Shown in pieces: positions 59,119 to 64,000 of a stretch of 64,000 nt of DNA (position 1 is its first letter; each line of letters opens with the position of its first letter). Under the pieces are notes generated by a model. That model did no database searches and was not told the DNA's origin. It worked only from the letters and a program-made list of their open reading frames with translations. The position numbers and the translations under genes were made by a program. Origin of the DNA: Lysobacter enzymogenes. GTDB taxonomy: Bacteria > Pseudomonadota > Gammaproteobacteria > Xanthomonadales > Xanthomonadaceae. The DNA lies in contig NZ_CP067395.1 in NCBI RefSeq assembly GCF_017355525.1, positions 4,495,001 to 4,559,000 of the forward strand, read 5' to 3'.

Positions 59119-60483
59119 TCAGGGGGTTTCCGTCTGCGGCTGAGCGAGCGGCAGCTGCACGCAGAAGCGCGCGCCGCCCTGGTCCGAACGCGATACCCGG
59201 ATGCTGCCCTTGTGCCGGGTCACCACCTCGCGCGCCAGATGCAGGCCCAGCCCGCTGCCCTGGGTTTCGGGATTGAGCCGGTAGAACGGCGAGAAAATCT
59301 GCGAGTGTTCTTCCTCGGCGATGCCGGGGCCGGCGTCGGACACGCTGATGCGCGCCTGCGGCGACACGCTCAGCGCGATCTCGCCGGCGCCGCCGCCGTG
59401 GGTCATCGCGTTCTGCAGCAGGTTCATGACGACCCGCTGCAAGGCGCCGGCGTCGCCGGACACGACCACCGGATGCTCCGGCGCGTCGAAGGAGAACTCG
59501 TAGCCGGCCTTGACCAGCAGCGGGGCGATGTCTTCGCCGACGTCGCGGCAGACCTTGACCAGATCCAGCCGGTCGTTGGCGATCAGTCCGCGGTCCACGC
59601 GTTGCAGGTCCAGCAATTGCTCGGAGATGTTCTCAAGCCGCGCGATGTCGCTCAACATGCTGGTCTTGGACGCGCTGGCGGGCAGCGCGCCGGCGCGCGC
59701 GCGCACGATCGCGATCGGCAGCCGCAATTCGTGCGCGGCGTTGCCGAGGAAGCGGTCGCGCGCTTCGGCCGCATCCCAGATCCGCTCCAGCGCCTGGTTG
59801 AACGAATCGATCAGCGGCTTGAGCTCGGACGGCACCGCGCCGGCGTCGAGATGGCGGCTGCGGCGGTTCATGTCGACGCTGCGCGCCTGTTCGGCGACCT
59901 TGCCGATGCCGCTGAGGCCGCGGCGCACGATCCACGGCACCAGCAACAGGATCGCCGCCGCCACCGGCAGCGCCAGCCACAGGCTGACGAAGTAGAACAG
60001 CGGCGTGTACAGTCCGATCACGCCTTCTTCCGGGACGCCGCCGACGACGATGTGCAGGCGGCCCCAGGGGCGCTCCTCGACGATCAGCGTCGCCGCCAGC
60101 CGCGGATCGGTGCTGCGCAGGTCCGAATCGCTGAGCTGCGGCAACACCGGGATCAACGACCGGTATTCGGCGGGCAGCGCGCCCCAGGTCAGGCTGTGGC
60201 CGGATTCGTCCGCGGCCGCGAGCCAGGCGACGTCCGGCGCGTCGCGCAGGCGCGCCGGCAAGCGCGCTGGATCCAGCACCAGACGCCCGTCGCGACGCTC
60301 GATCGCGGTGGCCGAGTCCTCGGCCTTATCGCGATAGACCATGCGCAGGTCGGCCTTCCAGATCGACACGCACACGACCAGGATGATGACCAGGATCAGC
60401 AAGGTCACGCTCAGCCCGACGCGCCAGGCGATGCGCAGGCTCAGCGAAAGGGGGCGGGAAAAGAACGGGATGTTGGTTGGCAT
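59119..60483 (-). CDS. Membrane sensor histidine kinase
   Basis: 454 residues from ATG 60483. TM1 is at about 20-40 (LSVTLLILVIILVVCVSIW) and TM2 near 168-190 (LYFVSLWLALPVAAAILLLV-like). The periplasmic loop of about 125 residues is the sensor. A HAMP-like linker and HisKA follow with the phospho-His in FLGNAAHELRLPIAIVRA. HATPase motifs are NLLQNAMTHGG, SDAGPGIAEEE and GSGLGLHLAREVV. It is the QseC/PmrB-like type. It forms a two-gene operon with the OmpR regulator; the signal may be cations or envelope stress given the EF-hand neighbour, but this is inference. Confidence 0.93.
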   Translation of the reverse strand: MPTNIPFFSRPLSLSLRIAWRVGLSVTLLILVIILVVCVSIWKADLRMVYRDKAEDSATAIERRDGRLVLDPARLPARLRDAPDVAWLAAADESGHSLTWGALPAEYRSLIPVLPQLSDSDLRSTDPRLAATLIVEERPWGRLHIVVGGVPEEGVIGLYTPLFYFVSLWLALPVAAAILLLVPWIVRRGLSGIGKVAEQARSVDMNRRSRHLDAGAVPSELKPLIDSFNQALERIWDAAEARDRFLGNAAHELRLPIAIVRARAGALPASASKTSMLSDIARLENISEQLLDLQRVDRGLIANDRLDLVKVCRDVGEDIAPLLVKAGYEFSFDAPEHPVVVSGDAGALQRVVMNLLQNAMTHGGGAGEIALSVSPQARISVSDAGPGIAEEEHSQIFSPFYRLNPETQGSGLGLHLAREVVTRHKGSIRVSRSDQGGARFCVQLPLAQPQTETP

Positions 60484-60612
60484 GGCCGGCTCCGGCGACG
60501 TCTGCAACGCGCAAAACCGTCGTCGGCATGATACCGGCAATCGCGTCGCGGCCGGTGTACGCCGCTGTGCGGATAACGCCGGCAGCGCGCGTGGACACCG
60601 CGCGCTGCGGAT

Positions 60613-60996
60613 TCAGCCGGCGTCCGGCGTGGTTGTCACCGCTTCGACGCGGTGGCCGTCCGGATCGATGAGGAAGGCCGCGTAGTAATGCGCGCCGTAA
60701 TCGGGCCGCAAGCCGGGCTGGCCGTTGTCGCGTCCGCCGGCGTTCGCGCCGGCCGCATGGAAGGCGTCGACCGCGGCGCGCGACGGCGCCGCGAACGCCA
60801 AGTGGAAGCCGTCGCCGGGCGCGGCGGCGCGGTCGTCGAGATTCAACAGCAGCAGGTCCTGGCCGTCGATCAGGCCGTAGCCGACCGAGCTGTCGCCGCA
60901 GAACACACGCCGATAGCCGAGCGCGGCGAGCGTCGCGTCGTAGAACGCGGACGCCGCGGCGAGGTCGCGCACGCCGAAGGAGAGGTGATGGAGCAT
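60613..60996 (-). CDS. VOC-family (glyoxalase-like) protein
   Basis: 127 residues; AAGGA before ATG 60996. A beta-alpha-beta-beta-beta repeat opens with MLHHLSFGVRDLAAASAFYD and closes with YYAAFLIDPDGHRVEAV. His4, the His of GDGFHLAF and the Glu near the end (VEAV) are the expected metal ligands. These small enzymes act as glyoxalase-like isomerases or bind antibiotics; the exact role is unknown. Cytosolic. Confidence 0.9.
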   Translation of the reverse strand: MLHHLSFGVRDLAAASAFYDATLAALGYRRVFCGDSSVGYGLIDGQDLLLLNLDDRAAAPGDGFHLAFAAPSRAAVDAFHAAGANAGGRDNGQPGLRPDYGAHYYAAFLIDPDGHRVEAVTTTPDAG

Positions 60997-61089
60997 CGTG
61001 GCGAACGTCCTTGCGGCGCAGGCGGGGAGGCGAGTCTATAACGCGCAGCGCTGCGCAGCGATTGGCCGCGCGCCGGCGCGCGAAACGAC

Positions 61090-61113
61090 AGAGCCCCGCA
61101 TTCGCGAGGCTCT
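61090..61113 (-). terminator. Hairpin after propeller gene
   Basis: AGAGCC (61090-61095) and GGCTCT (61108-61113) with further pairing inside (CGC/GCG) form a stem on the minus strand about 35 bases after the stop at 61148. TTTC follows, a weak T-run only. Confidence 0.5.
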
Positions 61114-61147
61114 CACCGGTTCCGCAAACGGCGTCAACGGGCCCGCA

Positions 61148-62260
61148 TCAGTTGGTATCGATCGCGCGCGGCGATTTGCCCAGCGGCCCGTAACCGCTCA
61201 GGCCGAAATCGCTGACCGTGCGGCGCGCGCCGGTCAGCGGATCGACCTGCAACAGCAGGCCGCGCGCGTCGACGCCGGCTTTGGCGTCGACCACGTAGAT
61301 CACCTGCTGATCCTTCGACCAGCGGATCGCGACCGGCGCCGCGCCGAGCGGCCCTTGGCCGTCGGCGCCGAGGTCGCTGACCAGGTTGCGGTAGCCCGAC
61401 GCCGCATCCACCTTGACCAGCGCGCCGCGGCCGTCGGTGCCGGCGCGCGACAGCAGGACGTAGACGCTGCCGTCGTTGCCGGCGATGACCGAGTTCGGCC
61501 CGCTGCTGCCGCTGCGCGGATCGGTCCAGCCCTGCTGCGCGTCGCCGAAGTCGCTGAGCACCGAGCGTTGCTTGTTGATCGGATCGACGGTCAGCAGCGC
61601 GCCTTTGCCGTTGCTGCCGGTGGTCAGGTCGGTCACCAGCATCTTGCCGCCGAGGCCCAGCGCGCCGGGGCGCCAGGCGAACGCGACCGCTTGCGCGGCG
61701 CGCGCGCCGCGGCCGTCGCCGAAGTCGGCGAACACGCTGCGGCGGCCGTTGGATTCCAGCTTGAACAGCGCCGCGCGCCCGTCGGTGCCGGCGCGCCGGT
61801 CGAGCACGAAGAAACCGCTGAGCGGGCCGAGCAGCACCGGCGGGACATAGAGCACCGCATCGGGTTGCTGGCCGAGCGGCCCGCGCGAGGCGTCGCCGAA
61901 ATCCGTCAGGGTCGTGCGCGTGCCGTTGCTGAGGTCGACTTCGTACAGCGCGCCGCGCTGGTCGGTGCCGCCGCGGGCGTCGGTCGCGATCCAGCGGTCG
62001 TTGCCGCCCCACAACCCGGCCGCTACCCGGGCCAGTCCGCTCGGCGCGATCGCCACCGGTCCTTGACTGGCGTTGCCGAAATCCGACAGCACGCGCCGGT
62101 AGCCGCTGACCGGCTCGATCGCGTACAGCGCGCCGCGCAGGTTGGAGCCGCCTTCCTGGTCGAGCACGATCAATGCGCCGGGCGCGGGATAGGAGCCCTG
62201 TGCGCAGACCGCGGCGGGCGCGCCGAGCAACAGAGCCAAAAGCAGATTCCTTGCAGACAT
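61148..62260 (-). CDS. Secreted six-repeat beta-propeller protein
   Basis: 370 residues; GGAGAT before ATG 62260. Signal peptide to about residue 20 (VCA-Q). Six repeats of about 55 residues are visible; each has an opening strand (ALIVLDQEGG, WIATDARGGTD, FFVLDRRAGTDG, MLVTDLTTGSNG, VYVLLSRAGTDG, IYVVDAKAGVDA) and a closing R-x-x-x-SDFG-x-x-x-GP motif. This forms a six-bladed propeller. It is probably periplasmic or secreted; role (binding or enzymatic) unknown, with no catalytic motif apparent. The high similarity of the blades suggests fairly recent internal duplication. Confidence 0.8.
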   Translation of the reverse strand: MSARNLLLALLLGAPAAVCAQGSYPAPGALIVLDQEGGSNLRGALYAIEPVSGYRRVLSDFGNASQGPVAIAPSGLARVAAGLWGGNDRWIATDARGGTDQRGALYEVDLSNGTRTTLTDFGDASRGPLGQQPDAVLYVPPVLLGPLSGFFVLDRRAGTDGRAALFKLESNGRRSVFADFGDGRGARAAQAVAFAWRPGALGLGGKMLVTDLTTGSNGKGALLTVDPINKQRSVLSDFGDAQQGWTDPRSGSSGPNSVIAGNDGSVYVLLSRAGTDGRGALVKVDAASGYRNLVSDLGADGQGPLGAAPVAIRWSKDQQVIYVVDAKAGVDARGLLLQVDPLTGARRTVSDFGLSGYGPLGKSPRAIDTN

Positions 62261-62578
62261 GAACGATCTCCGTGGGGTGGGGTGTCCGGCGCCGCCGCGA
62301 TGCCGGCAGGCGGAAGTGGGAGCGGCGTGCCGCTCTCGAAAACACCACGGTCTCCCCGCGAATGTCGTGATCCAACGCGTGCGGTGAGTAAGCGATAGGA
62401 AGGGTGAGCGGCGATGCGCGCGCGCAGGCAAGCGCGCGGCGTGAACGCGGTCGCGGCGGTTCATCCGGCGCGCGTTCGTGGGCGCGAAAGCGCGCGGATC
62501 GACGCGAAAAACAAAAGGCGGAGCCCATGCACGGGCCCCGCCTGCGGACTGCGATGCGCGTCGTCGGGTAACGCGCGG
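62261..62578. other. Intergenic region with terminator
   Basis: About 318 bases between two minus-strand genes: promoter side of the propeller gene and the terminator of the small secreted gene. No gene supported. Confidence 0.45.
62507..62542 (-). terminator. Rho-independent terminator of small secreted gene
   Basis: On the minus strand, the arms GGCGGGGCCC and GGGCTCCGCC (complement of 62533-62542 and 62517-62526) are followed by TTTTGTTTTT (complement of 62507-62516). It lies about 35 bases after the stop at 62579. Confidence 0.85.
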
Positions 62579-62857
62579 TTACATTTCCACGATCGGCCCG
62601 TTCGGGTCCGGCGGCGTCGGGCAGCCGGTGCTCTGGTTGCAGATGCCGATCAGGCGCCACGCGCCGCCGCGGCATTGATAGAACGAACCCGGGTCGACCG
62701 GATGATCGTAGGCGACCTGGAACAAATGCCCTTCCGATTGCGCGTTGCATTCGTAGGTCGGTTCCGCCGCGACCGGCGCGGCCGCGCCGAGCGCGAGGGC
62801 GAAAAGAACGAGCGTACTGCGCCTTGCCATCCATCCTTTCATGCGGCTGCCTTTCAT
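62579..62857 (-). CDS. Small secreted protein with paired cysteines
   Basis: 92 residues from ATG 62857, with GGAGG eight bases upstream; the ATG at 62842 lacks such a site. Signal peptide to about residue 31 (VAA-E). The mature protein has TYECNAQSEG, FYQCRGGAWRLIGICNQSTG then CP: four cysteines and aromatic residues that recall small carbohydrate-binding domains (the FYQCRGGAW segment resembles CBM5/12-like WxxG turns). Exported, probably a small disulfide-linked domain. Own terminator. Function unknown. Confidence 0.75.
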   Translation of the reverse strand: MKGSRMKGWMARRSTLVLFALALGAAAPVAAEPTYECNAQSEGHLFQVAYDHPVDPGSFYQCRGGAWRLIGICNQSTGCPTPPDPNGPIVEM

Positions 62858-63070
62858 GCGCGTGTCCTCCGTTGAACGCCGCCGCGATGCGAACGCCTGC
62901 CGAGCCCTTGCCGGCCGCGACGCTGCGCGCGACCATGCCGGCTCGCGACGATGCGAACCGGGCGGAAGCGACGGCGGGTTCCGCGCTCGGGACACGCGAC
63001 GCTAGCACATGATGCGTCGCATCAAGGCGCCGCTGGCGGCCACGGTCCGGCACCGGCGCGGGAGCATTCG

Positions 63071-63456
63071 ATGAAGCGTCTTTGGACCATCGTCGGCGTC
63101 GCCGACGTCGCGCGCAGCTTTCGTTGGTATCAGACCCTGTTCGGCCAGGATCCGACCGCACCGGCGCACGATTACTTCGGCCAGATCCTCGACAGCGACG
63201 GCACCGTGCTGATCTGCCTGCACCGCTGGGGCGCGCACGAACATCCGCCCTTGGCCGACGCCGCGCGCGCGCAGCCGGCAACGGCTTGCTGCTGTTCTTC
63301 CGCGTCGACGATTTCGAAGCGGCGCTGCGCAGAGCACGAACGCTCGTTCCCGCGCTGGACGAAGAGCCGCATTCGAATCCCGCGACCGGAACGCAGGAGT
63401 TCGCGTTGCGCGATCCCGACGGTTACTACGTCATGGTCAGCGCGCTGCCGGCGTAG
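63071..63456 (+). pseudogene. VOC-family protein with frameshift
   Basis: GGAG lies before ATG 63071. The first frame gives MKRLWTIVGVADVARSFRWY and on to WGAHEHPPLADAARA, a normal VOC N-half. The second half continues in another frame (GNGLLLFFRVDDFEAALRRA, then EFALRDPDGYYVMVSALPA) to a stop at 63456. The switch falls at about 63265-63277, in a run of alternating C and G (CGCGCGCGCG) that is prone to slippage or to sequencing error. The total of 386 bases is one short of a multiple of three, so a one-base loss explains it. Intact, it would be about 128 residues, as usual for VOC proteins. Confidence 0.85.
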
Positions 63457-63694
63457 GCGCGCGCAGTCAGGTTGGGAGCGTGCGGCGCGCACGCGGCGTT
63501 CTGCCGGCCGTCACAGAACCGCGGCCGGTTCGCATTGACTTGCTCGCTGCCCGGGTGCAAGGCTGTCGCGGTGTCTGGGACGGCACGGGCGGAAAGCGCA
63601 GGATCGCAGCCTATGGCTGCTACGCCTATCGGGGTCTTTAGGCACAGTGAAGTGTCCTCGTAACGTACCCGAATCCAATAAAGGAGAGCGTGTT

Positions 63695-63868
63695 ATGAAC
63701 GATCACGACCAGGTAGCCTCGTGGCGCAGCGAAGCGGGCGAGCACAATCCCGCCGGCCCGTTGTTCATCGGCGGCGAGTTCGCCGAAGCCGATCTTTCCG
63801 GCGACGCCATCGGCCCCACGTTTCTGACTTCCGGTTGCACCGGCTGCGGCACGATCCAGTGCTGCTGA
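63695..63868 (+). CDS. Mersacidin/lichenicidin-like class II lanthipeptide precursor
   Basis: 57 residues; AAAGGAGAG before ATG 63695 in an AT-richer promoter region. The leader MNDHDQVASWRSEAGEHNPA starts with a helical, charged part and the NPAG motif typical of the mersacidin family, then GPLFIGGEFAEADLSG. The C-terminal 16 residues TFLTSGCTGCGTIQCC hold four Cys and four Ser/Thr, a suitable set for lanthionine rings made by a LanM enzyme. The leader cleavage site is unclear: GG at 25-26 lies far from the core, so the cut may be nearer DAIG. The partner genes would lie beyond the right edge. Export by a LanT peptidase-transporter is expected. Confidence 0.85.
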   Translation: MNDHDQVASWRSEAGEHNPAGPLFIGGEFAEADLSGDAIGPTFLTSGCTGCGTIQCC

Positions 63869-63910
63869 GCTAAAGGCTTCGATACCGACATCAAGACCGG
63901 AGGGCGTTGC

Positions 63911-63970
63911 ATGGCCACGGATGGGCAGTACACCGGCTCGATCGTCGCGGCTCGCCGCGCCCGGGTTTGA
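63911..63970 (+). other. Tiny ORF after lanthipeptide precursor
   Basis: ATG 63911 with CCGGAGGG upstream opens 19 codons (MATDGQYTGSIVAARRARV) before TGA at 63968. The ribosome site is good. It may be a short leader ORF, a frameshifted start of the next gene, or a truncated peptide gene. Confidence 0.3.
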
Positions 63971-63971
63971 C

Positions 63972-64000
63972 ATGGCGTCCGTCGCGGACGCGCGCGGTTT
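63972..64000 (+). CDS. Possible start of next gene, cut by window edge
   Basis: ATG 63972 opens a frame (MASVADARG...) that runs to the last base. It begins two bases after the tiny ORF stop. In a class II lanthipeptide cluster the next gene is often lanM, but nothing visible proves that here. Confidence 0.25.

Noticed and set aside
63638-63973. Minus-strand open frame over the lanthipeptide precursor
   Set aside because: No ribosome site and no protein character; the plus-strand gene has a strong ribosome site and a recognisable leader and core.
1-64000. tRNA, rRNA, CRISPR arrays, insertion sequences
   Set aside because: No tRNA T-loop context, no regularly spaced repeats and no transposase-like protein were seen anywhere in the window.

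Overview
The window is high-GC DNA (roughly 65-70% by eye) with dense protein-coding content. The genes point to a Lysobacter-like member of the Xanthomonadaceae: a modular GH18 chitinase, many secreted proteins and lipoproteins, two TonB-dependent receptors, a Xanthomonas-type alpha-amino-acid ester hydrolase, an H-NS-like protein of the xanthomonad type, and ECF-sigma/Ser-Thr-kinase signalling. I see no tRNA, rRNA, CRISPR array or intact insertion sequence. The assignment comes from gene content only, not from a phylogenetic marker.

Layout. 0-4.7 kb: a large cytoplasmic-looking protein cut by the left edge, a lower-GC stretch with an ORF remnant, a small twin-CX3C secreted protein, a tandem pair of secreted paralogues and an AraC/GyrI regulator. 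4.9-15 kb: siderophore-type TonB receptor, LecB-like calcium lectin with a CxxCH lipoprotein, a beta-lactamase-fold lipoprotein and the chitinase. 15-24 kb: histidine kinase with two receiver proteins, a MoaF/SnoaL plus isochorismatase pair with a divergent LysR, an SRPBCC protein, H-NS, a metallo-beta-lactamase-fold hydrolase and an STM4015-like repeat protein. 24-33 kb: beta-helix protein, alpha-amino-acid ester hydrolase, OprP-type porin, esterase, and a C70-type cysteine protease with a secreted companion. 33-37 kb: ECF sigma factor, TPR kinase and a Sel1-like protein. 37-41 kb: TetR regulator divergent from two SDR proteins and a metallo-beta-lactamase-fold lipase-like protein. 41-46 kb: a YcaO protein with a 58-residue peptide gene directly upstream, several secreted Cys-containing proteins and a neprosin-type protease. 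46-53.6 kb: copper-type TonB receptor, GST, BPL-N amidotransferase-like protein, aldehyde dehydrogenase divergent from a LysR, and a HAD nucleotidase. 53.8-57 kb: PadR-SIP-MFS siderophore cluster behind a triple-repeat operator. 57-64 kb: GFA protein, glycine-zipper protein, EF-hand protein, a two-component system, VOC proteins (one frameshifted), a six-repeat propeller, and a mersacidin-like lanthipeptide precursor at the right edge.

Two probable RiPP loci stand out: the stand-alone YcaO plus Cys-free peptide (40950-42444), and the lanthipeptide precursor (63695-63868), whose modification genes would lie past the edge. Two iron-linked loci (the siderophore receptor at 5-7 kb and PadR-SIP-MFS at 54-57 kb) could work together in uptake, intracellular iron release and export. 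Many gene ends, especially convergent ones, carry perfect GC-rich hairpins without a U-tract, while a few carry classical hairpin-plus-T terminators.
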